Assembly: GCF_011075055.1 (NCBI RefSeq)
Contig: NC_058147.1
Coordinates: 15,833,622-15,897,621 of the forward strand
Direction: 5' to 3'
Source of the DNA: Mangifera indica
Lineage: Eukaryota > Streptophyta > Magnoliopsida > Sapindales > Anacardiaceae
DNA: 64,000 nucleotides
The notes beneath the pieces are model-generated. The model was given only the letters and a program-made list of their open reading frames with translations, did no database searches and was not told the origin of the DNA. Shown here piece by piece: positions 11,174 through 21,975 of the stretch (the stretch's first letter is position 1; every line of letters starts with the position of its first letter). A program made the translations under genes and the position numbers.

Positions 11174-13682
11174 ATGGCATTAAAAGAAGAGGTCAAAAGA
11201 GAACTTAAGGCCATTAAGGACCAATTGAATCAAATGATGCAAATGATGAGAGACTTGACCCTCACTCAAAGTAGGGCACCCTTATCACAGCCCCAAACTT
11301 CAACACAAAGCCAAATACCCCCTCCTCCACCTCACCCAACCCAACTACATCAACCAAGAAGACATATTAGACTTTCCCCTTCTCCTCCTAGACATCATAG
11401 GGAGGAATTGGTGCTTCATGATTATTCAAGTGAGGAAGAACAAGAGAGGCCACCTAGGAGAGAAAAGGATGATGATAGGGGTTTAAGGATTGAAATTCCG
11501 GAATTCAAAGGGAGCATGAGTCCGGATGATTCTGTTGATTGGTTACATGCTATAGAGGGAGTTTTTGAATATAAGGGCTATTCGGATGAGAAGAAATGTA
11601 AACTTGTCATCTTGAAATTCAAGGATTATGCATCCTTGTGGTGGGAAAATCTTAAGAAGCAAAGGGAAAGGGATGGCAAAGAGAGAGTGAGATCTTTACC
11701 TCAAGCTACACACCCTTAAGCAAGGAAGTGATGGAGTAGAGCATTACATAAGGGAGTTTGAGAAGCTATTAATGAGAAGTGAGCTGCCGGAAGTGAAAGA
11801 GCAAACCATTGCAAGATTCATTGGTGGTTTAAACCAAGACATTGCTCATATGGTAGAATTGCAACCATATTGCACCTTTGAAGATGTTTGTAAGTTGGCT
11901 ATTAAGGTGGAGAAGCAAAACAAGGCCATGAAGTCTACGGTTGCCAAGCCATTTACCAAGGGGACTTCATTCTACAAAAGTCCTCCTTTTAACAAGGGAA
12001 CCACCTTTCAAAAGGGTTCCCCGTCCAACTATAAGGCTGTCGAAATCACTTCCAAGGAGAAAGGGAAAGAAAAGGTGGTAGAACCTAGCAAGAACAAACC
12101 AATTATGGGAAGACTTGATCTCTCCAATAAAAAATGCTTCAAATGCCAAGGATATGGACACTTCCAAGCCGAATGCCCAAATAGAAGAACTTTGTCATTG
12201 ATGGAGATTCAAGCTATTGAAGAATCTCTTCAAGAAGATGAAGAAAATGTAGATTATGGCCATGAAGATGGAGCTGTTGAAGAAGAAGAAGAGGAGGCAA
12301 TGCAAAGGGCTGATGAAGGAGAGATGTTAGTGATTAGAAGAGCATTGCATTCCAAGTCCTTTCCACATAAGGAACAAAGGCTCCAAATTTTCCAATCAAG
12401 ATGCACCATTGGAGGCAAGGTGTGTTCTTTGATTATAGATAGTGGAAGTTGTGCAAATGTGGCTTCATCTACATTAGTGGAGAAACTTGGATTGTCTACC
12501 ATACCTCATTCTCAACCATATAAGCTCCAATGGTTGAGCAATGGGACCAGCCTCCAAGTATCCTTCTCCATTGGCAAGCATTACCAAGATGAGATTGTGT
12601 GTGATGTAGTTCCCATGGATGCATGCCATTTGTTGCTAGGGAGACCTTGGCAATTTGATAGAGAAGTAACTCATAATGGTAAAAAGAACACTTATTCCTT
12701 CAAATTCAAGGGGAAGACCATTACTTTGCTACCTCTTAGTCCCCAAGAAGCTAACAAGGCTATCAAAGGGAAAGAAGCTAAAAGAGAGAGTATGTATATG
12801 AATGGGCAGCAAGTAGAAAGGGCTCTTTTGAGTTTGCAACCTGTCTTTGCATTACTTATACTTGAAGGGGAGCTTAAACATGAGAAGAAAGAAGCCCATC
12901 CCTTAGTTCAATCTCTCTTGGCTGAATTTGAAGATGTGTTCCCACTAGAGCTTCCATCCGACCTCCCTCCTATAAGAGGCATTGAGTATCAAATTGACTT
13001 GGTTCCGGGTGCACCATTGCCTAATAAGTCAGCCTATAGATGCAATCCCATGGAGACTAAAGAGTTACAAAGGCAAGTGGAAGAATTGATTGAAAAAGGC
13101 TTTGTGAAGCCTAGCATGAGTCCATGTTCCATTCCAGCCCTACTTGTTCCTAAGAAAGATGGCTCATATAGGATGTGTGTGGATAGTAGAGCCATTAACA
13201 ATATAACCATCAAGTATAGATATCCCATCCCTAGACTTGATGACATGCTTGATGAGTTACATGGTGCTTGTGTCTTCTCCAAAATTGATTTAAGGAGTGG
13301 CTACCATCAAATAAGGATGAAAGAAGGAGATGAATGGAAGACAGCCTTCAAGACTAAGGGAGGCTTATATGAATGGTTGGTTATGCCCTTTGGCCTTTCA
13401 AATGCTCCAAGCACTTTCATGAGGCTTATGAATGAGGTACTCAAACCTTACATTGGTGCATTTGTTGTTGTTTATTTTGATGACATATTAGTATATAGCA
13501 AAACTCTTGATGATCATGTCTTGCATTTGAGAAGTGTTTTTGATGTGTTGAGGAAAAATAAGTTATATGCAAAAGAAGAGAACTGTGAATTCTTTGTAGA
13601 CCAAGTTGTATTCCTTGGATATGTAGTTTCTAAGGATGGCATTCAAATAGATCAATCCAAGGTAGATGCCATTAAAACTTAG
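11174..13682 (+). pseudogene. G2 gag-protease-reverse transcriptase, broken
   Basis: ATG at 11174 opens a gag with a likely helical N-terminus (MALKEEVKRELKAIKDQLNQ) and a proline-rich linker. At about 11696, 62 bp present in G1 (3361-3429) are missing between two AGATCTT direct repeats, which shifts the frame and ends this part at 11719. The next frame (open from 11772) carries the rest of capsid gag, the CCHC knuckle CFKCQGYGHFQAEC near 12136, the protease motif DSGSCAN near 12440, and RT with YFDDILVYS near 13474. The catalytic YFDD is intact. A TAG at 13680-13682 replaces a tryptophan codon in the RT connection. Confidence 0.9.
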
Positions 13683-14405
13683 CCCCAACCAAAGACTCTC
13701 ACTGAAGTTAAGAGCTTCCACGGCCTTGCTTCTTTTTATAGGCGTTTTGTGTCTAATTTTAGCACTCTCATGGCTCCCATCACTGAATGTATGAAGAAAA
13801 ATGGGTTCGAATGGTCCACGACAGCCTCCAAAGCATTTGAAGAGGTTAAAAAGAAGTTATGTGAAGCCCCCATACTTGCTCTACCTGACTTTGATAAGGT
13901 ATTTGAAGTGGAATGTGATGCAAGTGGAGTTGGCATTGGGGCAGTTCTAACTCAAGCCAAAAGGCCCATTGCTTACTTTAGTGAGAAGCTCAATGAGTCC
14001 AAGAGAAGATACTCCACCTATGACAAAGAATTCTATGCAATTGTTAGAGCCCTTGATCATTGGAGTCATTACCTAAGGCCTAAACAATTTGTGCTTCATT
14101 CCGATCACCAAGCCTTGAAGTTTCTTAGTAGCCAACATAAGATAAGTTCAAGGCATGCTAAATAGGTGGAATTCCTCCAATCTTTCTCCTTTGTTTCAAC
14201 ATATAAACAAGGTTCTTCCAATGTAGTTGCCGATGCTCTTTCAAGAAGGCATTACTTGTTATCCATTCTTGATGCAAGAGTTCTAGGTTTCCAGCTTATG
14301 AGACAATATTACAATGAAGATGATAAGCTTTGGGAGATCATGAAGAAGTGTTCTAGAGGGGCATATGAAGACTATTCTGTCCATGATGGTTTTCTTTTCA
14401 AATGA
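13683..14405 (+). pseudogene. G2 RNase H region, broken
   Basis: This continues the pol frame after the 13680 TAG. The RNase H-like part has [16 protein letters not shown] near 13903, the acidic residue region [15 protein letters not shown] near 14010, and [10 protein letters not shown] near 14097. TAG at 14163-14165 stands where relatives have tryptophan (RHAKW). The following segment (14166-14405) holds VADALSRR and the start of the integrase linker. It ends at TGA 14403-14405. Confidence 0.88.
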
Positions 14406-15737
14406 GCTAAATTATGCATCCCTAAGAGCTCTTTTAGGGAACTTCTCATTAGGGAGACACATGGTGGTGGATTAGCAGGTCATTTTGGCATAAATAAGAC
14501 CTTAGACATGCTTAAAGAGCATTTCTATTGGCCTAAGATGGTGAGTGACGTCCAAGCCATTATTGCAAGGTGTGGCACATGTCAAAGGTCCAAGTCTCAT
14601 TTCAAACCTGGTCCTTACATGCCTTTACCTATTTCGGAGCAGCCATGGGAGGATCTTAGCATGTATTTTATTGTGGCTCTTCCAAGAACTCAAAGGGGAA
14701 AGGATGCTATAATGGTGGTAGTAGATAGATTCTCTAAAATGGCCCACTTCATCCCTTGTTACAAGACTGAAGATGCTAGCAAGGTGGCTGAATTGTTCTT
14801 CAAGGAAGTGGTGAAGCTACAAGGAATTCCAAGAACCATAGTTTCGGATCGAGACACCAAGTTCTTGAGCCACTTTTGGAGGACATTATGGAGCAAAATG
14901 GGAACCAAGCTCATGTTTAGCACCTCTCATCACCCTCAAACCGATGGTCAAACCGAAGTAACTAATAGGACTTTGGGAACAATCTTGAGGACTTTGGTTA
15001 ACAAGCACTTAAGGGATTGGGACTTGAAGATTGCTCAAGCTGAATTTTCCTACAATAGGAGTCCAAGCGCAACAACCGATCACTCTCCGTTTGAGGTAGT
15101 CTATGGCCTTAATCCCTTAACTCCTTTGGATCTAACTTCCTTACCTCTTGATGTGCAAGTTCACAAAGATGCCAAGGAGAAAGCTGCTGCCATGAAGAAG
15201 CTCCATGAAACCATCAAATTTCAAATCATGAAGGCCAATGAAGCTCACAAGAGGAAGATCAACAAGCATAGGAAGCCATCCATTTTCAAACCGAGTGACT
15301 TGGTTTGGGTGCATTTGAGAAAAGAGAGATTTCCAAGCAAAAGGAGGAGTAAGTTAGCTCCAAGGGTTGATGGACCATTTGAAGTGCTTGAGAGGGTGAA
15401 TGACAATGCATACAAGGTGAATCTTCTTGATGAAATGGGAGGAGTCTCGGCCACCTTCAACATTGGAGATCTTTCACCATACATGGAGGATAGCCACCTT
15501 GAGGACTTGAGGGCAAGTCCTTCCCAACCCGGGGGGGATGATGTATTTTCGGCTACCTCTCCAACCCTAGCTTCCAAGTCTCTATCAAATCTCCATTTAG
15601 CTCAAGCCACCATTGAGAATGAAGAATTAGCTCCATGCAAGCCCAAAGATTCATTGCTTTTTCCACATTGGCCCAACTTTATTTTTGGGTGCAATCTCAT
15701 TACTTGCATCCAAGGCCTTAATGAAATGGAAACTTAA
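14406..15737 (+). pseudogene. G2 integrase, catalytic aspartate lost
   Basis: The integrase would insert the cDNA. The zinc region (HGGGLAGHFG...C-x2-C near 14460-14585) is followed by the core domain. The first catalytic aspartate is replaced: LSMYFIV at 14655-14675, codon TAT at 14664-14666, where the family has LSMDF. The later aspartate (VSDRD near 14850) and glutamate (QTEVTNR near 14950) are present. The C-terminal GPFEVLERVNDNAYKV module follows, then NIGDLSPY. The frame, open from 14508, crosses the polypurine tract and ends 199 bp into the 3' LTR, a layout known from CRM-type elements. No classical chromodomain is recognised. Confidence 0.88.
15531..15538 (+). other. G2 polypurine tract
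   Basis: GGGGGGGA lies directly before the TG of the 3' LTR and would prime plus-strand synthesis. Confidence 0.8.
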
Positions 15738-16531
15738 ATGAGTCCAAGAAGCCAACTACAAGCCCACTTGAAGCCCAAGTAGATGAGGCAGCCCTCCATC
15801 ACTTAAATGGAGCCCAAGATGCCATGAAGCCCATTTAGTTGGATTGCAACTAAATGGGAAGCAAGTAACTTTAGTTGGTGGACATAGTTCCACCTTTTAG
15901 GGAAAAGTTGTTCCCTTTTGTTGTTTTCTTCAATTAATATGGTATGGCCTTAGTATTGAATGAATGGTTAAGCTTAAATGAAGGGAAAAGCTTCCATGTC
16001 AAATTAATGCCCAATTTTTTCCACCACTTGCTCTTGTATATGAAAGTGGATTTTCACTTGTAAAGGGTTAGACTTCTTTGATAATGAAATATTCAAGTAA
16101 AGCTTTGTAGCTTTTCTTTAGTTGTTTTTCCTTTATCCAATTCATCTTGGAGGAAGAATTGGTGGTGGAAGACCCCAAGGTTGGTAGAAAATTCCTTTAT
16201 GCCTTGGTTAACTTTCTTGTTACCCTTGAAATCCAAAATGTGAATGTGTGTTGTATGCCCGGATACTGTTCACAGTATGTAATTTTGCCATTTTCAGATT
16301 TTGCCATCAAACTTTGAAACAAGTTTTGAATGCCTTGTTGATTGAGTTGTGATTGCTATAATATACCATTAGAAAGCTCTTTGAATACCCTTTCCAATGA
16401 TCTATCCTTTGTATGTTTTGGAGGTCATTTGATTAGTTAAATTGGAAGACAAAGTGCTGTTGTGCCATGTGAACATTAATTTCCAGTTTTGAGTTTGTGA
16501 ATTGTTGCATTGCCTTGATGGATATGCACCA
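15539..16531 (+). repeat. G2 3' LTR
   Basis: This LTR is 993 bp, the same length as the 5' copy, and ends CACCA before the second GTTGG (16532-16536). Confidence 0.95.
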
Positions 16532-16626
16532 GTTGGAGAGGCTTCATTATCCATATCCTCCTCAACACTTATGGAGGTTTCATCACACACTGGAACATTT
16601 CCACTTGCTACCGTGAATTAACAATT
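16532..16626 (-). pseudogene. LINE A ORF1, middle fragment
   Basis: This 95-bp piece of LINE A ORF1 is trapped between G2 and LINE B. On the minus strand it reads VCDETSISVEEDMDNEASPT and joins the C-terminal fragment at 9910. Its left edge is the G2 target (GTTGG) and its right edge is the LINE B target GTGAATTAACAATT (16613-16626). The latter carries TAA where the other target copy has CAA. Confidence 0.85.
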
Positions 16627-16684
16627 TTTTTTTTTTGGTAAGTAATAATGAATTTATACCAAATAAAGAATATACAAATGCTTA

Positions 16685-16740
16685 TCTAGGACAAACCCCT
16701 AGCTAAGCTTTACACAAGCATTCCTAGGACATGCCCTAGG
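16685..16740 (-). other. Paired 3' UTR hairpins of LINE B
   Basis: The stem at 16723-16740 pairs CCTAGG with CCTAGG around six bases. The second stem (16685-16704) keeps CTAGG with CCTAG around a seven-base loop. Spacing and order match the other copies. Confidence 0.6.
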
Positions 16741-16843
16741 TCATGCCATCACAAAAACGAAAGCTCTAAAACAAACAAAGGATCTCATTGATCCAAGCAT
16801 ACAACTCACAATCAATCACAAAAATGAAAACACCATACTTTGC

Positions 16844-19800
16844 CTACTCAAATATTGAATTAGAGACACCCCAATTATTTGCAATTGACACATTCTCACT
16901 AGACTTAATCACTCTCTTCAAACAACTTGTCCTTACTCTAACACAATCTTTAATAAGAATTATGACTCTCTCCTTTGGCACACCTCCTCTTCCGAAACAA
17001 ATATCATTCCTAGCCTTCCAAATGTGATAAATGGTTGCACCAAAACACACCTTATTCACAATATTCTTGAAATTGTCTTCCTTCCAATTGCTAGCCAATT
17101 CCTCAATCAAATTGGTCCACGGCATGAGATTGAAGTGTTGATTACAAAGGTGTAGCACTTCATTCCAGATTTGGGCGCTAAATACACACCTAAAGAAGAG
17201 ATGATCCATGCATTCTGGCTCCTCATTGCACAAAGGGCAAGAATTGTGAGTTATAACACCATATCTCAATAATTTATCCTTTGTCATAATTTTACCTTTA
17301 ATACCCAACCAAACTATAAAGGAGTGTCTTAGAAAGTGCCTTTTAAACCATACAAGCTTGTGCCAAGAAACCTTCTCCTTCCTAACCCGAATAACCTCCC
17401 AAGCCGATTTGATGGAGAAAATGCCGCTAGATTTGGGGGACCAAATTAATGAGTCCTCTCCACCAATGGGGCAGCAAGGGAGATTATCCTTTATTTCCAT
17501 AAGGTGACAAGAGTTTGCCATAGGCCATTTCCACCGATTCTCCTCAACCACATCCTTTACAAGTGCATTCATAGGAATACCCGAATCATAAGTGATCCTA
17601 GGTCCATATTTATCCAACAACGGTCCATGGGGATGCCAATTTTCATGCCAAAGAAAAGTGTTTTCCCCATTGCCAATGATCTTCTTAACTTTGGGCTTCA
17701 TTAGTGTCCTTAGGCCTAGAATCTTCCTCCAAACCCATGAACTCTCATTATTTGGCTTTATTAGCCAAAAACACTTTCCTCTTAGCTTGTTGGTTTTAAC
17801 CCATTCCACCCAAAGAGAATGCCCCTTATCCATGAGAATCTTCCATATATTCTTTAATATAGCAGCTTTGTTCCAAGTTTTGCTCCTCATAATACCTAAG
17901 CCTCCTTCCATTTTAGGAACACATACCTCATCCCAAGCAACCTTGGCCTTCTTACCATCCATGGAAGCACCACTCCAAAGGAAGTTCCTCAAGATTCCAT
18001 CTATCTCCTTGTGGACACATGATGGGAGAATAAACAAAGATGACCAATACACTTGAATGCTAAAGAGGACTGCCTTGATAAGAATGAGCCTCCCCGCATA
18101 AGATAAAAATTTGCTACGCCATGAGGTGATTCGCCCAACAATCTTTTGAACTAGCATCTTGCAATCACAACTCTTGAGTTTTGATGACGTTATTGGCACA
18201 CCTAAGTACTTGAATGGCAGCTCTCCCACCTTCATATTGATTTTAGCCGTGAGTAGGTTCTTCTCTTCTTGGGATACATCGGAGAGGAACATATTGCTTT
18301 TATTGCTATTCATTTTGAGCCCGGACCATTTGTGGAAGAGGATTAGAGACTTTTCCATGAGGGAGATGGAAGCATAATCCGCCCTACAAAACAAAATAAG
18401 ATCATCGGCAAAGCAAAGATGTGTTATGTTGTTTTCCTTGCATTTCCAATAATGTCCAAAAGAAGGTTGGTTCTTTAATTCCCTAAGCATACATGAAAGT
18501 ATTTCCATAGCCATAACAAATAGGTAAGGGGATATAGGGTCCCCTTGCCTTAAACCATGAGAACTCTTGAAAAAACCAACTAATTCACCATTGATCCCCA
18601 AGGAGAACGAAGGAGTTGTAATACAACTCTCAATCCAGCCTATAAATTCCTCCGGAATACCAATTGCTCCAAGAATACCAAGAATGAAGTCCCAATGTAC
18701 CATGTCATATGCCTTCAAGAGATCAATCTTCATAGCGCATTTCTTATTTTTGCTCATTTTGTGAAAGTTATGCATAAGATCTTGGCACAACATGATGTTT
18801 TCTCCAATATTCCTTCCACCCACAAAAGCTCCTTGAGCTTTATCTATGAAGTTAGGGAGAATAACTTTGAGCCGGTTTGCAAGGATCTTGGAGATACATT
18901 TGTAGATGGTATTGCAGCAAGCTATAGGTCTATAGTCTTTGCACATAGAAGAGTTAGCCACCTTAGGTACAAGAGCAAGGATAGTGCAATTCACCTCTTT
19001 AAGGATATGTCCCGTGGAGAAGAAATGCTTAATTGCTTTGATCACATCGCTCCCCACAATCTCCCAAGCTGCCTTAAAGAAGAAAGCCCCATAACCATCC
19101 GGCCCCGAAGCCTTATTGTTGTCCATTGCAAATATGGTGGATTTGATTTCCTCCTCCCCCACTTCCTTGATCATCATCTCCTTATCTTGCTGCACCATAC
19201 GAAACTTAACCAACTTTTGAATTTCTTCAAGGCTTGATTTGCAAGAATCCGTGGAGTTGAGAACCTTCTTGAAATAGCTTACAAACTCCTTTTTGACTTC
19301 TCCCATATCACTAACAAATGTCCCATCTTCACGGTTCACTCCCTTTATAGAATTTCTACTCCTTCTTGCCTTAATACATTTGAAGAAGTACTTGGTATTT
19401 TGATCCCCTTCTTGTAGCCAATGGACCTTTGCTTTTTGTCGTGCCAAGGCTTCTTCAGCTTCACTAAGTCTTCTATAGTTCTCCAGCCATGATTTTTCTT
19501 CCTTTGCTAAGTCCTCATCAAGAGGGCAAGTTTGGAGCCTATTTTGAGCATTTTCCAGATTATACTTAGCCTCCACCACCTTTTCGGAAATATTCCAAAA
19601 GCCATTCTTATTTAACTCCCTCAAAGCACCTTTTAATCTCTTGAGTTTGTTGACTAGATTGAACATAGGATTGCCCTCAAAATCCTCTTTCCAAGCCTCC
19701 ATAACAACATTGAGAAAGTTTTCATGATTCGCCCACATGTTGTAGAACTTGAATGGGATCTTTCTCCTCTCCTCTCCACCCCCACAATTCACCACACAAG

Positions 19801-20491
19801 GAGAATGATCTGAAATGGAAGGATTGAGAAAACTAGCAAAAGAATCCACAAAAACATCACTCCAATATTCATTAACAAGAGCTCTATCCAATTTACATGC
19901 TATTCTCCTTTGCCCTTCACTTGAATTACTCCAAGTGAGATGGTTCCCCATATACCTCAAGTCATCTAGATTTGCCTCTCTACAACAATTATTTAAATCA
20001 TCACAATAAGTATCTCCCCACACAGCCCCTCCTATTTTTTCATTTGGACCTCTAATGGAATTGAAATCACCCATGATTAGCCAAGGTCTACTTCCCATCT
20101 GATTTGAGTGTTTGATTAATTCCCTCCAAAGAGTTTTCCTCTCCAAAGGTTGGTTAAACCCATACACAATGGTTAACGCCACATAGGTTTTCTCCTTTAC
20201 TAGCCAAGCATCAAGATGAATGAATTGGGGAGTTTTTTCTTTAATGTCTACCCTGATTACTTCCTTATTCCATCCTACCCATATTCTCCCATTAGAGCGT
20301 ACATCATTATTATTGTCATACTCCCAATCTCTCATAATATTATTTGTCACTCTTTGAATATTATGAGGCACTACTTTAGTTTCTAACATAGCCATAAATT
20401 CAATATTATTCTGAAGAATAAAATGTCTAACCTCCCTTTGCTTGATAGGAGCATTAAGGCCCCTAATGTTCCAGCAAGCTAATTTAGTCAT
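16844..20491 (-). CDS. LINE B ORF2: endonuclease-reverse transcriptase
   Basis: A 1,215-residue protein that nicks the target and reverse-transcribes LINE RNA there. The APE-type endonuclease fills about residues 1-225, with CWNIRGLN, LETKV, MGDFNSIRGPNEK and SISDHSPC containing the expected Asn, Glu, Asp/Asn and Asp-His residues. RT lies at about 440-740, with GPDGYGAFFFKAAWE near 459, LRQGDPISPYLF, and the catalytic FADD near 695. The zinc-binding C-terminal region is near 1085 (CPLCNEEPECMDHLFFRC). There is no stop, frameshift or lost catalytic residue that I can see. The start ATG overlaps the ORF1 stop (ATGA), so translation probably depends on termination-reinitiation after ORF1. Confidence 0.93.
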   Translation of the reverse strand: MTKLACWNIRGLNAPIKQREVRHFILQNNIEFMAMLETKVVPHNIQRVTNNIMRDWEYDNNNDVRSNGRIWVGWNKEVIRVDIKEKTPQFIHLDAWLVKEKTYVALTIVYGFNQPLERKTLWRELIKHSNQMGSRPWLIMGDFNSIRGPNEKIGGAVWGDTYCDDLNNCCREANLDDLRYMGNHLTWSNSSEGQRRIACKLDRALVNEYWSDVFVDSFASFLNPSISDHSPCVVNCGGGEERRKIPFKFYNMWANHENFLNVVMEAWKEDFEGNPMFNLVNKLKRLKGALRELNKNGFWNISEKVVEAKYNLENAQNRLQTCPLDEDLAKEEKSWLENYRRLSEAEEALARQKAKVHWLQEGDQNTKYFFKCIKARRSRNSIKGVNREDGTFVSDMGEVKKEFVSYFKKVLNSTDSCKSSLEEIQKLVKFRMVQQDKEMMIKEVGEEEIKSTIFAMDNNKASGPDGYGAFFFKAAWEIVGSDVIKAIKHFFSTGHILKEVNCTILALVPKVANSSMCKDYRPIACCNTIYKCISKILANRLKVILPNFIDKAQGAFVGGRNIGENIMLCQDLMHNFHKMSKNKKCAMKIDLLKAYDMVHWDFILGILGAIGIPEEFIGWIESCITTPSFSLGINGELVGFFKSSHGLRQGDPISPYLFVMAMEILSCMLRELKNQPSFGHYWKCKENNITHLCFADDLILFCRADYASISLMEKSLILFHKWSGLKMNSNKSNMFLSDVSQEEKNLLTAKINMKVGELPFKYLGVPITSSKLKSCDCKMLVQKIVGRITSWRSKFLSYAGRLILIKAVLFSIQVYWSSLFILPSCVHKEIDGILRNFLWSGASMDGKKAKVAWDEVCVPKMEGGLGIMRSKTWNKAAILKNIWKILMDKGHSLWVEWVKTNKLRGKCFWLIKPNNESSWVWRKILGLRTLMKPKVKKIIGNGENTFLWHENWHPHGPLLDKYGPRITYDSGIPMNALVKDVVEENRWKWPMANSCHLMEIKDNLPCCPIGGEDSLIWSPKSSGIFSIKSAWEVIRVRKEKVSWHKLVWFKRHFLRHSFIVWLGIKGKIMTKDKLLRYGVITHNSCPLCNEEPECMDHLFFRCVFSAQIWNEVLHLCNQHFNLMPWTNLIEELASNWKEDNFKNIVNKVCFGATIYHIWKARNDICFGRGGVPKERVIILIKDCVRVRTSCLKRVIKSSENVSIANNWGVSNSIFE

Positions 20492-21975
20492 TTAGAAGGG
20501 TGGGATGGGGAATTAGCCTTCCTTTGCTTTGCCGATTTCTTCCCCAAGTTCCTACTCTTCAAATCAGCATCCTCCTTCCTAAAGTCCATCTCATCCACCT
20601 TAAGCTTTCCACCAAACGGAACCATAGCCGGAGAATCCTCTTGTTCCATATTCTCCGTAACACTCAGCTTCAGATTTGTGTGTATAGGAGATACTTCACT
20701 CTCCCGAGCACTCACACTAGATGCTACTGGTGGACACGGCTCTTTCGATGTGCTAGCTTCACTTTCATACCTCTTTCCTTCCACAATTGCATCACCCATG
20801 GTGTTCCCATGTGTTCCTTGCTGATTCGGTTTTATTTGGACTTTCTCCAGCTCTTGAAAGTCTTTGATAGCCAGGGCAGAAAATCTATTGCTTCTATGTG
20901 CTAGTTCATTTTTCCCCATAGTTTTTTGCAACTCCCCCACTTTGTCTATGGTATTCTTGACATAGCCTCTTGTTGCTTGGGCCATTTTATCTTTCCCATG
21001 CTGTCTTGTAGGCATCACAAACCCATCCATCTTCTTCGAAGAATTGCGAGAAGTTATATCATTACCTTGTTTGGAAGCTAAAGAGCAACTAGTTGTGGAG
21101 TGGCCAAAACATTTGCATCCATTGCATTTTATAGGTTTCCATGCATATTCCACCGTAATTACCATGGTTTCTCCATTTGGCAACGTTAAGCTAATATCCT
21201 CGGGGCATTCCGAATCCACCTCTATCTCAATACACACTCTAGCATACTCCAATCTAATCCCTTCTTCAGTAATGGAATCCATATAAAGAGGATTTCCGAT
21301 TGCGCTTGCTACATAGCTAAGTCCTTTCGGAGTCCAGAACTCAAGGGGAATGCCATACATTTTAACCCATATAGCCACCTTCTTAACATCATTAATCAGC
21401 ATAGGGAGGTTTGTAGTCCATTTCCGAATGAGAAAGGGCTGTCCTTGAATGGTAAGTTGTCCCTCTTCCACAGCTCTTGAAGCTCCCTCATTATCTTGAA
21501 ATTTCAGGATAATCACACCTTGCCCCGAAGTCATCACATCTATGAGGCCATAAGTAGTCCATATCTTCTCCAAAGTTCTCTTAACCGTCAAGAATGGAGG
21601 CCTTTTGCCAAGGAAAAAACCTACAGCGCATGTACTCCATTTGATTGCACCTTGCTCAGCAACTTCTTGAGGTGGTGCCACACAAATTCGCCCTTTAGAG
21701 TCCTTCCCTTTTGGCTCAAAAAACTCCAGCTTTGTATTAGATTTTTTAGGGGTGAAGAGAGAGTTCCAAGGAGCCCTCTTCACCACCTTTCCAACACCTT
21801 CCGCATGCTCCACCAATATAGGGCCAGAATCAGACGCCTTCCTCATAGCAGGAGTATCCTTACTATTTTGGAGTAAAGGATTTGCAGCCAAGAGAGATGG
21901 ACGTTGCATGGGAAAATAAACTATGCGATATTCAAGAAAAAACTGCAAGTAGAAGAAACACAACAGCCAACGCAT
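20488..21975 (-). CDS. LINE B ORF1: RNA-binding protein (DUF4283-like, CCHC)
   Basis: Up to 495 residues. The central region, about 113-231 (FFLGKRPPFLTVKRTLEKIW to NPLYMDSITEE), is typical of the DUF4283 module in plant LINE ORF1. A zinc knuckle CNGCKCFGHSTTSC follows at about 285-298, then a charged, low-complexity C-terminus. It probably binds LINE RNA as part of the retrotransposition particle. The first 22 residues are hydrophobic and unlike LINE A and LINE E, so the ATG at 21909 (MQRPSLLAAN) is a better start than 21975. Confidence 0.9.
   Translation of the reverse strand: MRWLLCFFYLQFFLEYRIVYFPMQRPSLLAANPLLQNSKDTPAMRKASDSGPILVEHAEGVGKVVKRAPWNSLFTPKKSNTKLEFFEPKGKDSKGRICVAPPQEVAEQGAIKWSTCAVGFFLGKRPPFLTVKRTLEKIWTTYGLIDVMTSGQGVIILKFQDNEGASRAVEEGQLTIQGQPFLIRKWTTNLPMLINDVKKVAIWVKMYGIPLEFWTPKGLSYVASAIGNPLYMDSITEEGIRLEYARVCIEIEVDSECPEDISLTLPNGETMVITVEYAWKPIKCNGCKCFGHSTTSCSLASKQGNDITSRNSSKKMDGFVMPTRQHGKDKMAQATRGYVKNTIDKVGELQKTMGKNELAHRSNRFSALAIKDFQELEKVQIKPNQQGTHGNTMGDAIVEGKRYESEASTSKEPCPPVASSVSARESEVSPIHTNLKLSVTENMEQEDSPAMVPFGGKLKVDEMDFRKEDADLKSRNLGKKSAKQRKANSPSHPSK

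Larger units (their letters stand above)
9911..16531 (+). mobile_element. G2: structurally complete Ty3/gypsy retrotransposon
   Basis: This 6,621-bp element has two 993-bp LTRs, a primer-binding site at 10906-10918, gag, protease, RT, RNase H and integrase in gypsy order, and a polypurine tract at 15531-15538. It is flanked by the exact 5-bp duplication GTTGG inside LINE A ORF1. The LTRs differ at about a dozen sites by eye, so it is young. Coding is broken by a 62-bp deletion in gag, two TGG-to-TAG stops, a TGA stop and a lost integrase aspartate, so it cannot be autonomous. The integrase end (NIGDLSPY...) resembles the CRM-type chromovirus group, but the lineage is not proven. Confidence 0.95.

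Noticed and set aside
13680..14405. Stops in G2 pol as programmed readthrough
   Set aside because: There are three stops in different places, two of them at Trp codons kept in relatives, plus a lost integrase aspartate; decay explains them better.
15245..15577. Minus-strand frames inside G2 and G3 pol as separate genes
   Set aside because: They mirror well-supported sense coding and show no domains.
11174..15737. Endogenous plant pararetrovirus (caulimovirus)
   Set aside because: The element has LTRs, a 5-bp target duplication, integrase and gypsy domain order, and no movement protein was seen.
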